DNA of 35,684 nucleotides from an uncultured Eubacteriales bacterium (GTDB lineage: Bacteria > Bacillota > Clostridia > Oscillospirales > Oscillospiraceae): the NCBI GenBank assembly GCA_900546295.1, contig URCK01000011.1:1-35684 (forward strand). Direction: 5' to 3'. The notes under the pieces are model-generated. The model was not told the DNA's origin. It saw nothing but the letters and a program-made list of their open reading frames with translations, and ran no database searches. The position numbers and the translations under genes are program-made. Below, piece by piece: positions 8,573 to 17,120 of the stretch (within the stretch, counting starts at the first letter, position 1; the number at the start of each line of letters is the position of its first letter).

Positions 8573-11500
8573 ATGAAGTTAATGAAACGAATCACCGGCG
8601 CGCTGCTGGCCGTCCTGCTGACGGTCTCCTGCGGGACGATGCACGCGCAGGCGGCGGAAAAGAGCAGCGACAGGGCGCTCTCCCAGATGCGCCAGCTCGT
8701 GCTGCAGGACGCCGTCAAAAATGCGGAAGAGCAGCCCGCCATCGCAGAGGATGCGATCGTTGAGCTGATCGTTGAGCTTAAGAGCGCCTCGGGCGTGGAA
8801 CTCTCTCCGGCACAGTCTGCTGCGGAGACCGCGGAGGACCAGACGCTGATGGAGCAGGTGAAGCGCTCGCAGGAGAAGTGCATCCAGTCGATCATGGAGA
8901 TCGACAAGGACGCGCTCATCCTGCACCGCTACGGCCTTTTGGTCAACGGCTTCAGCGTCCGCACCCGCTACAGCAGCAAAGCAAAGATCGAAAAGCTGCC
9001 CGGCGTTGCCTCCGTTGTGATGGCGAACCAGTATGACCGCGCCGTGACCGAAGCGTCCGCGCTCGGCGCGGCCGTACAGACGGCGCAGCAGTCCAAGTTC
9101 GATGGCCGCGGCACCGTGGTCGCCGTGGTGGACTCCGGTATCGACTATACCCACAAGGACATGGTGCTCTCACCGGGCGTTGCGGGCAAGCTCAGCAAGG
9201 AGGGCGTGAGTGCTATCCAGTCGGGCAACCCCCAGCTCAAGGGCCGCTATTTTACCGAAAAGGTTCCGTACGGCTATAACTACGCCGATCAGAACAGCAG
9301 CGTCATCGATACCGCCGTGGAGGATCCCGCCTATAACCACGGTATGCACGTTGCCGGTATCATCGGCGCGAACTGCCAGAGCCAGGCCGAGATCAATGCT
9401 TACAACGGCGTGCGCGGCGCGGCGCCGGAGTGCCAGCTGCTTGCCATGAAGATCTTTTCCAACACGGCGAATGTCTCGGCAAGCGAGGCTGACATCATCG
9501 CCGCCATCGAAGACTCCGTGGCGCTCGGCGCGGATGTCATCAACCTGAGCATCGGCCTGAGCGCTGGCTTCCACAACAGTGAAAATGGCCAGCAGAAGGC
9601 CATCAAGGCCGCCCGCGAGGCGGGCGTGATCGTCGTGGCCGCCGCGGGCAACGGCGCTTATGCGCCCTATCAGCAGGCCTCCGACACGAAGCCTCACCCA
9701 AACTACAGCCGCGTGGTCGACACCGGCACCATCGCCGAGCCCGGCCTGAGCGAGGACACCATTCAGGTCGCCTCCAGGGATAATTCCGCGCGCGTGGTCT
9801 GGCAGCTGAGCGCCTCGCTCAACGGCAAAAAGCAGGGCTCGTTCCCATATGTGCTCAACGATCTTGATACCTCTGCGCTCACCGGCAGCTATCCCGTCGT
9901 GGACTGCGGCCTCGGTACGGCGGCGGAGATGAACGGCAAGGATCTCAGCGGCAAGATCGCGCTCATCCAGCGCGGAAATATCGAGTTCGCCGAGAAAAAG
10001 CGCAATGCGCAGGAGCACGGCGCGCTCGCGGTCATCCTCTATAACAGCGCGGGCAACGAGACCTTCCTTGACTACACCTCCTCCGACAAGGAGCTGAACA
10101 TCCCGGCGCTCTTCCTCCGCCATTCCGACGGCGCAAAGCTGAGATCGCTTGCTTCATCCGGCGCGAGCGTCACCTTTGACGCTTCTCCCGTTTCGCTTTC
10201 GCTGCCGTTTAGCGGCATGTCCTATTTCAGCTCCCGCGGCCCCGCCTCCGATCTTACATTCAAGCCGGACGTGACGGCGGTGGGCGGCTACGTATGGTCT
10301 ACCATCGGCGGCAACGGCTATCAGACGATGTCCGGCACGTCCATGGCGTGCCCGAATGTCGCCGGCATGGCGGCGCTGATGGTCCAGCAGCTCAACGAGC
10401 GGGGGGCGGATGTGGAGGATCCCACGGCGTATGTCAAGGCGGCGCTGATGAACACCGCCTGCCCGATGACGGATGAGAACGGTGCGCTGTATTCTCCCCG
10501 CGCGCAGGGCGCCGGCGCCGCGGATCTTTCCGCAGCGCTTGAAAATACCGCCACCGCTACGGTGGACGGCAAGCCCTATATCGCGCTTGGCGAAATGAGC
10601 GGCAGCCGCACCGTTACGGTGCAGCTGCACAACAACGGCAGCGAAGAGCTTCTCTACAGCGTCTCGGCCGAGGGGACGAGCGCTTCCTCCGTCCGCTTCG
10701 GTGCGGAAACGATCTCCGTGCAGCCCGGTGCGAGCGCATCGCTGAGCGTGACCATCTCCGCTGCCGGCAATACCAACAGCTTTGTTGAGGGTTTCCTCCG
10801 CTTCAAGCCGCTCTCCGGCAGCCGGAATGCGCTGAGCCTGCCGTATATGGGTTTCTACGGCGACTGGGGCAGCATGCAGGTGATGGATGACCCGCTCTAC
10901 GAGCAGGAGACGACGGTTTACGGTCAGACGGGGCTCTACACCGTGGTCAATATGGGCCTTGTTTCTCAGCTGGTCCCGTTGGGCGACGGGGAATCCGCTG
11001 ACTACTGCGCCATCAACCCCAGCGACAAATCCTCCTACTGCAATGCGATGCCCGAGGTCTCGTTCCTGCGCAATGCAAGAAACGTCACGGTGGATGTGAC
11101 GGACGAGAGCGGCAAGGTTTTGCGCGTGCTGGATCAGCAGGACTATGTGCGCAAGGAAGTTCCTATCGAGCAGAGCATTCTTGCCGAGGTGAATTGGAAC
11201 TGGATCTGGCATGGCACGAACTACAACAAGGTCACAGGCCGCAGCGAATCCCTGCCGGAGGGACAGTACTATGTCAATGTGCGCGCCTGCGCCGATGCGA
11301 AAAACGCCAAACAGCAGCTGCTTACCCTGCCTGTGAAGATCGACCAGACGGTGCCCGCGGTGTCGGCGACGCCGGTATTCACGCAGGGCAGCACCTTCCA
11401 GATCGAGATCTCGGCCAAGGATCTCGGCGTGGTGGATTCCGGCATCAAGAACTTTGTCTTCCTGCTGGATGGCGATGCCTACCGGGATGCAGAGGGCAAT

Positions 11501-12259
11501 GCCGTCTTCCGGCTTGAGCCCGGCGATTCCGGCAGCTATCTGATGACCTTCCGCATCAGTGACAGCAACACCAACGCCGTCCACACCGTGGACATCGGCG
11601 TGACCGACTATGCCAACAACATGGGTGCTGCGCGCATGTACGTCTTCGACACGAAGGAATCGAAGATGCAGGTCACGGCCGACAAGCAGACCTACGCCCC
11701 GGGCGAGAGCATTGGGCTCAGGTGCACCTGGAGCGACAGTGCGCTTGGCGCAAAGGCGGAGAAGTATCAGGTCTACGCTGAGAACTTCACCGAGCTGCTC
11801 GGCACAATGGACGGCCCCGAGGGCCGCGTGGCGGCAATGCTGCCCACCGGCAGCTGGCGCATCATCGTTCAGGCGCTCGACGGCAGCGGCAAGGTGCTCG
11901 ATACCAACTTTACGCTCGTGCGCGTGGACGGCGAGCAGGCAGACGAGAGTCTGTTTTTCAAGCAGACGACCAGCGGCGAGTATCTTGAAAACGGCAAGAG
12001 CTTCTCCGCCTCCATCCGGGCGGCGAACCTCGGCGATTCCGGCGCGAGCGCCGCGCTGATCCTCGCACTGTACGATGGCGATATGCGCATGGTGGACTGT
12101 GTGTCCGTCGAGCGCTCCATTGCCGCCGGCAAGACGGAGACGCTTTCGGCCACGCTGAGCGTTCCCGCCTCGGGCCGCTACAGCGCAAAGATCATGGTCT
12201 GGAACAATCTCAGCGATATGGAAAGCTTAACGCCCTGCACCTGGGTCAGCATGAGCTGA
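8573..12259 (+). CDS. Secreted S8 (subtilisin-family) cell-envelope protease with PA insert
   Basis: A 1228-residue protein beginning MKLMKRITGALLAVLLTVSC. The frame is also open from an ATG at 8534, but that start overlaps the previous gene and would put 13 polar residues ahead of the signal peptide, so 8573 is preferred. Catalytic residues are Asp187 (VVDSGID), His256 (HGMHVAGI) and Ser590 (GTSMACPNVAG), with the oxyanion Asn in AAAGNG. The His motif has Met where most subtilases have Thr, as in lactocepin-type envelope proteinases. A PA domain is inserted at about residues 450-520 (GKIALIQRG...ALAVILYNSAG). After the catalytic domain come Fn3/C5a-peptidase-like beta domains (about 670-770) and further Ig-like regions. 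There is no SLH set or sorting signal. It would digest extracellular proteins, or process the neighbouring surface proteins. Confidence 0.92.
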   Translation: MKLMKRITGALLAVLLTVSCGTMHAQAAEKSSDRALSQMRQLVLQDAVKNAEEQPAIAEDAIVELIVELKSASGVELSPAQSAAETAEDQTLMEQVKRSQEKCIQSIMEIDKDALILHRYGLLVNGFSVRTRYSSKAKIEKLPGVASVVMANQYDRAVTEASALGAAVQTAQQSKFDGRGTVVAVVDSGIDYTHKDMVLSPGVAGKLSKEGVSAIQSGNPQLKGRYFTEKVPYGYNYADQNSSVIDTAVEDPAYNHGMHVAGIIGANCQSQAEINAYNGVRGAAPECQLLAMKIFSNTANVSASEADIIAAIEDSVALGADVINLSIGLSAGFHNSENGQQKAIKAAREAGVIVVAAAGNGAYAPYQQASDTKPHPNYSRVVDTGTIAEPGLSEDTIQVASRDNSARVVWQLSASLNGKKQGSFPYVLNDLDTSALTGSYPVVDCGLGTAAEMNGKDLSGKIALIQRGNIEFAEKKRNAQEHGALAVILYNSAGNETFLDYTSSDKELNIPALFLRHSDGAKLRSLASSGASVTFDASPVSLSLPFSGMSYFSSRGPASDLTFKPDVTAVGGYVWSTIGGNGYQTMSGTSMACPNVAGMAALMVQQLNERGADVEDPTAYVKAALMNTACPMTDENGALYSPRAQGAGAADLSAALENTATATVDGKPYIALGEMSGSRTVTVQLHNNGSEELLYSVSAEGTSASSVRFGAETISVQPGASASLSVTISAAGNTNSFVEGFLRFKPLSGSRNALSLPYMGFYGDWGSMQVMDDPLYEQETTVYGQTGLYTVVNMGLVSQLVPLGDGESADYCAINPSDKSSYCNAMPEVSFLRNARNVTVDVTDESGKVLRVLDQQDYVRKEVPIEQSILAEVNWNWIWHGTNYNKVTGRSESLPEGQYYVNVRACADAKNAKQQLLTLPVKIDQTVPAVSATPVFTQGSTFQIEISAKDLGVVDSGIKNFVFLLDGDAYRDAEGNAVFRLEPGDSGSYLMTFRISDSNTNAVHTVDIGVTDYANNMGAARMYVFDTKESKMQVTADKQTYAPGESIGLRCTWSDSALGAKAEKYQVYAENFTELLGTMDGPEGRVAAMLPTGSWRIIVQALDGSGKVLDTNFTLVRVDGEQADESLFFKQTTSGEYLENGKSFSASIRAANLGDSGASAALILALYDGDMRMVDCVSVERSIAAGKTETLSATLSVPASGRYSAKIMVWNNLSDMESLTPCTWVSMS

Positions 12260-12300
12260 TCCGGGGCCTGGCGGGCTTATTATAGAAAAGGAGCGATCAT

Positions 12301-13485
12301 ATGAGTGTCAACAGCTGCGGAGAGGCTCTCCGCTTTGTAGACCGCAGAAACACGAATTGCAGCAAGTGGGACGGCCTTCTGGCAAAGTTCGGCGCCGCAG
12401 ACCTTCAGGCAATGTGGGTGGCAGACATGGACTTTCAGGCCCCACAGTGCGTCAGAGACGCGCTGAAGGCCTATCTGGAGCAGGGCGTCTTCGGCTATTA
12501 TCAGGTGCCGGACTCCTACTTCGAGGCCTTCATGCAGTGGGAAAAGGACGTGCACGGCTACAGCGTCAAGCGCGAGTGGCTGCGCGTCACACCGGGCGTT
12601 GTGCCTGCGATCAACTGGTTTTTGCAGTCGATGACAGCGCCGGGCGACGAGGTTCTCGTGCTCACGCCGGTCTACTATCCGTTCATGGACGCAGTGAAGA
12701 ACAACGAGCGAAAGCTTGTCTGCTGTGACCTTGCCGCGCAGGACGGGACATACGCCATCGACTTTGCCTCTCTTGAGGAAACGCTGCGCACGCATCACAT
12801 CAAGGCGTTTGTTTTCAGCTCGCCGCACAACCCCGTCGGCAGAGTGTGGACGCGCGAAGAGCTCAAGGAGCTTTTTGATCTCATGCGCAGGTACGGCGTG
12901 TTCGTCATCTCGGACGAGATCCATCAGGACATCGTTTTCGAAGGCAGCACGCACCTTCCCTCCGCGGCGGCGGGGGAGTACGACGACATGCTCGTGACGC
13001 TCACGGCCGCGTCCAAGACCTTCAACCTTGCGGGCCTTCAGAATTCGCTCGTCATCATCCCGGATGAAACCATCCGCGCCCGCTTTGACGACTACCTCAA
13101 AAAGATCCGCATCACGCCCAGCAATCCCATGGGCTATATTGCCGTCGAGGCCGCCTATCGCGGCGGCGCGGCGTGGGCCGAGGCGTGCAGACATCAGATT
13201 TTTGAGAATTACCTTCTTCTGCGCGACGCGCTCCAAAAGCGCGCACCGAAGGCGGTCGTCTCGCCGCTCGAGGGCACGTACCTCATGTGGGTGGACCTCG
13301 GCGCGTATGTGAAGGCGGAGGAGATGGCGGACTTCATGGAGAAGCGCTGCGGCCTTGCCGTGGACTACGGCGAATGGTTCGGCGGCGAGCGCTTCGGTAC
13401 GTTCATCCGGCTGAACCTTGCGACCTCGCACGAGCTGGCGCAGGCCGCCGCAGACAAGCTCTGCTCTGCGCTTGAGCAGCGCTGA
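12301..13485 (+). CDS. MalY/PatB-type PLP-dependent aminotransferase / cystathionine beta-lyase
   Basis: A 394-residue cytoplasmic fold-type I PLP enzyme. The N-terminus has the RRNTNCSKWD motif of the MalY/PatB branch. Other landmarks are SSPHNPVGRVW (cofactor Asn), SDEIHQDIVF (Asp and Tyr/His region around the pyridine ring) and Lys239 in AASKTFNLAG, the expected Schiff-base lysine. Length is normal for the family (about 390). Members cleave the C-S bond of cystathionine or cysteine S-conjugates, releasing a thiol, pyruvate and ammonia; some act as aminotransferases. AAAAGGAG lies 8 bases before ATG. It follows the protease by only 41 bases with no terminator, so read-through from the surface-protein operon is likely, although a functional link is not obvious. 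The exact substrate cannot be set from sequence. Confidence 0.88.
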   Translation: MSVNSCGEALRFVDRRNTNCSKWDGLLAKFGAADLQAMWVADMDFQAPQCVRDALKAYLEQGVFGYYQVPDSYFEAFMQWEKDVHGYSVKREWLRVTPGVVPAINWFLQSMTAPGDEVLVLTPVYYPFMDAVKNNERKLVCCDLAAQDGTYAIDFASLEETLRTHHIKAFVFSSPHNPVGRVWTREELKELFDLMRRYGVFVISDEIHQDIVFEGSTHLPSAAAGEYDDMLVTLTAASKTFNLAGLQNSLVIIPDETIRARFDDYLKKIRITPSNPMGYIAVEAAYRGGAAWAEACRHQIFENYLLLRDALQKRAPKAVVSPLEGTYLMWVDLGAYVKAEEMADFMEKRCGLAVDYGEWFGGERFGTFIRLNLATSHELAQAAADKLCSALEQR

Positions 13486-13511
13486 GATCTCGCATCTTTC
13501 CGACATCGGAC

Positions 13512-13547
13512 AAAAAGCTCCTGAGAGAAATTCTCGGGAGCTTTTTT
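13512..13547 (+). terminator. Rho-independent terminator after the PatB-like gene
   Basis: AAAAAGCTCCTGAGA pairs with TTCTCGGGAGCTTTTT across a GAAA tetraloop, with one G-U wobble, and runs into six Ts. Confidence 0.9.
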
Positions 13548-13589
13548 GCGCCAAGACCGAAATGTAAAAAATTCTCTCTGCGGGAACGG

Positions 13590-13619
13590 TTGACCTGAGA
13601 ATCGGGAATGCTTTATAAT
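13590..13619 (+). promoter_or_regulatory. Promoter of the MerR-type regulator
   Basis: TTGACC at 13590-13595 and a perfect TATAAT at 13614-13619 with an 18-base spacer, 26 bases ahead of the start codon. The slightly long spacer would fit MerR-type autoregulation, but no clear dyad is seen in it. Confidence 0.7.
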
Positions 13620-13645
13620 AACCGGCAAAAGGTGGTTTTGCTGAC

Positions 13646-14482
13646 ATGAAAGAAAAATATACCGTTTCGGAGCTCGCCAAGCTCTTCGGCATTTCTGCGC
13701 AGACGCTGCGCTATTACGACAAGATCGGCCTCTTTCAGCCCGATGATATCGACGAGATAAACAACTATCGCTACTACAGCTATGAGCAGTTCTTCCGCCT
13801 GTCCATGATCGTCCAGCTCAAGCGCCTGGACTTTTCGCTCGAGGCCGTTCGCCGCTACAGCTCGTCGATGGACGTGCGCTCGCTGGAGGAGAACCTTTTT
13901 GTGCAGAAAGACCTGATCCGCCAGCGGATCGAGCAGCTCCAGTGCCTTGAGGCGAAGAACGAGCACATTCTGAAAAATTTGCAGATCGCGCAGAATGCAG
14001 AGGAGCATCAGGACTGCGCGCTCGTCACCGAGGGGCCGCGCTGGCAATACGCCGTGCCCGTCAATTTTGAGATCAAGGATCTCTACCGCTACATCAAGCT
14101 CGTTTACGAGTCCTACATGCACTCGTCCATGGCCGCGCACTTCGTGCAGCACAACGAGATCGTCCTTCAGATCAGCCGGGAAAATATCGAGCGGCGGAGC
14201 TTTCGCACCTACAACGGCATCGGCTTTTTCCTGAGTGACACGCCGGAAGCGGCCGGGCGGGGGATCTCCGAGATCGAGGGAGGGCTGTTTGCCTCCTGCA
14301 TCCATTTCGGCCCCTATGATACCATCCACCGCAGCTATCAGCGCCTCTACGATTTTATTCAAAAGGAGGGCCTTTCTATCTGCGGCGATTCGCTCGAATT
14401 TGCCATTGTCAGTATCGCGCTGACCAAAAACCCGGAGAACTTCATCACGCAGATCCAGATTCCTGTTGTCAAAAATCCATAA
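13646..14482 (+). CDS. MerR-family regulator with GyrI-like effector domain
   Basis: A 278-residue protein. The N-terminal winged helix (YTVSELAKLFGISAQTLRYYDKIGLFQP, residues 5-32, then the NNYRYYSYEQFFRL wing) is a clear MerR reader head. A dimerisation coiled coil follows at about 80-115, and residues 120-275 resemble the GyrI-like/AraC effector-binding fold of BltR/BmrR relatives. Such proteins sense small, often cationic or amphipathic molecules and activate promoters by twisting an over-long spacer. The gene has its own promoter and terminator, and lies immediately upstream of the amidohydrolase/YjiH operon, whose promoter carries a dyad. That operon is the most likely target. AAAGGTGG about 11 bases upstream supports the ATG. 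Confidence 0.88.
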   Translation: MKEKYTVSELAKLFGISAQTLRYYDKIGLFQPDDIDEINNYRYYSYEQFFRLSMIVQLKRLDFSLEAVRRYSSSMDVRSLEENLFVQKDLIRQRIEQLQCLEAKNEHILKNLQIAQNAEEHQDCALVTEGPRWQYAVPVNFEIKDLYRYIKLVYESYMHSSMAAHFVQHNEIVLQISRENIERRSFRTYNGIGFFLSDTPEAAGRGISEIEGGLFASCIHFGPYDTIHRSYQRLYDFIQKEGLSICGDSLEFAIVSIALTKNPENFITQIQIPVVKNP

Positions 14483-14491
14483 GAATCACGG

Positions 14492-14536
14492 CAATAACCC
14501 CTGAGGAATGAGCAACTTTCCTCAGGGGTTATTGTT
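14492..14536 (+). terminator. Perfect 17-bp hairpin terminator after the MerR gene
   Basis: CAATAACCCCTGAGGAA (14492-14508) pairs perfectly with 14518-14534 around a 9-base loop. The U-rich tail is short and part of it lies within the stem, so termination could be partial. Confidence 0.75.
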
Positions 14537-14594
14537 ACTATAAGGTAAGAAATTCCCTTGCCGGCGGGCAAAATTCATGTTAAGAAATCGTAAA

Positions 14595-14623
14595 TTAACA
14601 CTTGAGCTTATAGCAGCTATAAT
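14595..14623 (+). promoter_or_regulatory. Promoter and dyad operator of the amidohydrolase-YjiH operon
   Basis: TTAACA (14595-14600) and TATAAT (14618-14623) are spaced 17 bases. A perfect dyad TTATAG-CAG-CTATAA at 14608-14622 fills the spacer and overlaps the -10, where MerR proteins normally bind. A second small hairpin (AGGTGC/GCACCT, 14642-14664) lies in the leader just ahead of the ribosome site. Confidence 0.6.
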
Positions 14624-14679
14624 CTATACAATTATTCGCAGAGGTGCTGAAAATATATGCACCTGAAAGGATGTGCATT

Positions 14680-15657
14680 ATGAATCGAAAACTGACAGTT
14701 GCCATCGTGCAGCCGGAGTTAACGCCTTCCATGAGCGAGAGTCTGGAGCGCTTTCAGGCCGCCGTTGAAAAGGTGATGTCCGGCTATCTTAAACCGGAGC
14801 TGATCGTCGGCGTGGAGCACGGTCTCGGCAGAGAGCTGGATACGGTCCCCGGCACGATCACCCGCTTTATGAGCGCGCTTGCCAAAAAGCACGGCATTTA
14901 CCTGATCCCCGGCACGATGTCGGAGTCTGCGCCGGAGCTGCCGGAGGGAGCGTTCTACAACACCGTTCCCGTCTTCGGCCCGGACGGCAGCATGATCGAC
15001 GTTTACCGCAAGAAGGCACCCTTCAAGCCCGGCGAACCCTCGACCCCGAGCGGCGACGACCACTACTGCCTGTTTGACATCAAGGAAAAGGGCATCCGCA
15101 TTGGCGTTCAGGTCTGCTACGATCAGTTCTTCCCGGAGATCGCCCGCACGCTGGCGCTCATGGGCGCGGAAATGATCGTCTGCCCCGCGCTCGACCCGAT
15201 GGAGTTCGACTACATTCCCGAAGTCATTCCCCGCGCCCGCGCGCTGGAGAACGAGGCGTTCTACATCTGGACAAACGGCGTTGGCAATACGCCGTCCGCC
15301 ACCTGCTGCGGCCGCTCGATCATCGTCGACCCCAAGGGGCAGGTGGTGTACCAGTGCGGCAACGTCGCGATGACCTATACTGAAGTCCTCGACTTTGATC
15401 AGGTCACGGAAAAGCGCCTTTACGGCCGCGACCAGCACCTGAACGCCCTGCGCAGATTCGCCATCCGCTATCCCTTTGCCGGGCGGCTCGAAGAGGCGCC
15501 GGTCTATGAGGGAATGCCCGAGATCACCTATGATCCCAAGGAATACATCGAGCGCGTGCGCGAGATCGGCATCGACCATGAAAGAAGCTCCGTGTCCGAC
15601 GCAGAGCGCGCGGCACTGGACGCAGAAATGAAAGCGGTTCTGGATTCGCTTCACTAA
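14680..15657 (+). CDS. Nitrilase-superfamily carbon-nitrogen hydrolase (amidase-like)
   Basis: A 325-residue cytoplasmic enzyme. The catalytic triad of the superfamily is visible as Glu46 (VGVEHGLG), Lys111 (VYRKKAPF) and Cys146 (VQVCYDQFFPE). The frame opens at 14644, but ATG at 14680 has GAAAGG 9 bases upstream and starts directly at the first beta strand (KLTVAIVQPEL), so it is preferred. The pattern YRK and VCYD..FPE is closest to aliphatic amidase/formamidase-like branches, which hydrolyse small amides to acid and ammonia; the branch assignment is a judgement by eye. It lies 28 bases ahead of a YjiH-type membrane protein in one operon, suggesting hydrolysis of whatever that protein carries. 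Substrate unknown. Confidence 0.85.
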   Translation: MNRKLTVAIVQPELTPSMSESLERFQAAVEKVMSGYLKPELIVGVEHGLGRELDTVPGTITRFMSALAKKHGIYLIPGTMSESAPELPEGAFYNTVPVFGPDGSMIDVYRKKAPFKPGEPSTPSGDDHYCLFDIKEKGIRIGVQVCYDQFFPEIARTLALMGAEMIVCPALDPMEFDYIPEVIPRARALENEAFYIWTNGVGNTPSATCCGRSIIVDPKGQVVYQCGNVAMTYTEVLDFDQVTEKRLYGRDQHLNALRRFAIRYPFAGRLEEAPVYEGMPEITYDPKEYIERVREIGIDHERSSVSDAERAALDAEMKAVLDSLH

Positions 15658-15685
15658 ACGAACACATCTAAGGAGGAAAACCACC

Positions 15686-17002
15686 ATGGCACAGACAGCA
15701 AAAAAGCCTTGCAGCAGGGGACTGGCCCTCGCCAAGTTTCTGATCTTCTCCGGCCTCGGCATCTTCATGTTCTTCGTCAACGTGGAGATCAACGGCAAAA
15801 ATGTCATCATCATCCAGCACATCATCAACTTTGTCAAAGCGACCTGCGGCCCCGTCATCCCATATTACGCGCTGGCAATGGTCGCCTTCGGCGCGGTGTC
15901 TCCGATCATCACCAAGGCCTATAAGCGCTCGACCTTTGACCTCGTCTTTACAATTGCCAAGGCCTTCGGTCTTGTGATCGGCCTCATGGCCATCACCGGC
16001 ATCGGCCCCGCCGCGCTGATGACGGACGACATGATCCCCTTCCTCTGGGGCAGCCTTGTCGTTCCCATCACGCTGAGCATTCCGCTGACCGGTATCGCCT
16101 ACGTCATGATGCTCAACTTCGGCCTTGTTGAGTTTGTCGGCGCGTTCATGCGTCCTATCATGCAGAAGATCTGGAAGACCCCCGGCGAGAGCGCCATCGA
16201 CGCGATCGTTTCCTTCGCCGGCGGCTACTCTCTCGCCGTGCTTCTCACGAGCGACTTCTACAAAAAGGGCGTTTACACCCGCAAGCAGGCGCTGATCATC
16301 TCCACGGGCTTCTCCACGGTGGCGACCTCCTTCCTCGTCGTCGTTGCCAACACGCTGGATATCATGGACCACTGGACGCTGTTCTTCTTCAGCTGCGCCT
16401 TCGTCACCTTCGCCGTCACGGCGATCACCTGCCGCATCTATCCCATCGCCAAGGTCCCCGAGGACTATTACGATCAGCCCGCGCCCAAGATGCCCGAGCG
16501 CTCCGGCAGCCTCTTCTCCCGCGCGCTGGAGGATGCGATCGAAGTCGCGCAGAACACCGACCCGCTGCTCACGCACCTCAAGCGCTACTATGTCGGCGAC
16601 GCGATGAAGATGACGGCTTCTGTTACGGCCAGTATCCTGACGATCGGCCTCATCGGCCTGGTCATTGCCGAGTTCACGCCTGTGTTCGACTGGTTGGGCT
16701 ACATCTTCTATCCCTTCACGCTGCTGATGCGCCTGCCCGAGCCGATGATTGCGGCAAAGGCGGCGGCGATCGAGATCGCCGAAATGTTCCTGCCCTCGAT
16801 GCTCGTGATCGCATCCCCGATGGTGACCAAATTCACGATCGCTGTGACGAGCGTTTCGGCAGTGCTGTTCTTCTCCGCGTCCATCCCGAGTCTGCTCTCC
16901 ACCTCCATTCCTGTGAAGATGCGCGACATCATCCTCATCTGGATCGAGCGCACGATCTTCTCCATCATCATCGCCGGAGCGATCGCGCAACTGTTCTTCT
17001 AA
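15686..17002 (+). CDS. YjiH-family membrane protein with nucleoside-recognition (Gate) domain
   Basis: A 438-residue polytopic membrane protein with about ten hydrophobic segments. The N-terminus (FLIFSGLGIFMFFVNVEING) and the repeated Gate-type helices (for example FAGGYSLAVLLTSDFYKKG) match the YjiH/nucleoside-recognition group. These are presumed transporters of small organic substrates; none has a substrate that can be read from the sequence. AAGGAGG lies 10 bases ahead of ATG. It forms an operon with the upstream carbon-nitrogen hydrolase, suggesting uptake of an amide or related nitrogen compound. The gene ends a few bases before a very strong hairpin and about 100 bases before the split sigma-factor fragment. 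Confidence 0.8.
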   Translation: MAQTAKKPCSRGLALAKFLIFSGLGIFMFFVNVEINGKNVIIIQHIINFVKATCGPVIPYYALAMVAFGAVSPIITKAYKRSTFDLVFTIAKAFGLVIGLMAITGIGPAALMTDDMIPFLWGSLVVPITLSIPLTGIAYVMMLNFGLVEFVGAFMRPIMQKIWKTPGESAIDAIVSFAGGYSLAVLLTSDFYKKGVYTRKQALIISTGFSTVATSFLVVVANTLDIMDHWTLFFFSCAFVTFAVTAITCRIYPIAKVPEDYYDQPAPKMPERSGSLFSRALEDAIEVAQNTDPLLTHLKRYYVGDAMKMTASVTASILTIGLIGLVIAEFTPVFDWLGYIFYPFTLLMRLPEPMIAAKAAAIEIAEMFLPSMLVIASPMVTKFTIAVTSVSAVLFFSASIPSLLSTSIPVKMRDIILIWIERTIFSIIIAGAIAQLFF

Positions 17003-17011
17003 ATAAATGCA

Positions 17012-17057
17012 GCAATGCAGGAGGCGGCAGCCATTTGGCTGCCGCCTCCTGCATTGC
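17012..17057. terminator. Perfect 22-bp inverted repeat downstream of the YjiH gene
   Basis: Bases 17012-17033 pair perfectly with 17036-17057 around a TT loop; the stem is GC-rich. No T tract follows on either strand, so it is not a textbook intrinsic terminator. It may still block transcription into the SigK-like fragment, or mark the end of an inserted element. Confidence 0.6.
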
Positions 17058-17100
17058 ATCCACGCGGAACCTGACCGACCTATGTATCCGTTGGGAGAGG

Positions 17101-17120
17101 ATAGCGAATGAGATCCTCAT
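17101..17120 (+). other. Candidate right attachment junction in sigK (core AATGA)
   Basis: AATGA at 17107-17111 begins the Asn-Glu codons of the conserved NEILM motif. From here on the frame matches SigK; upstream it does not. ATGAG-ATC-CTCAT (17108-17120) is a small dyad around the point. The B. subtilis skin junction is recalled to use an AATGA core at the same codons. The partner junction is not in the window. Confidence 0.55.

Noticed and set aside
9338..9355. HGMHVAG as a damaged catalytic motif in the protease
   Set aside because: Met at this place is seen in lactocepin-type envelope proteinases, and all three catalytic residues are present.
1190..12259. LPXTG sorting signals on the three large exported proteins
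   Set aside because: None of the C-termini has LPXTG, a hydrophobic helix and a basic tail.
17035..17106. TTG at 17035 as the start of a free-standing short sigma factor
   Set aside because: The codon lies in the loop of a 22-bp hairpin, has no ribosome site, and the residues before NEILM have no sigma similarity.
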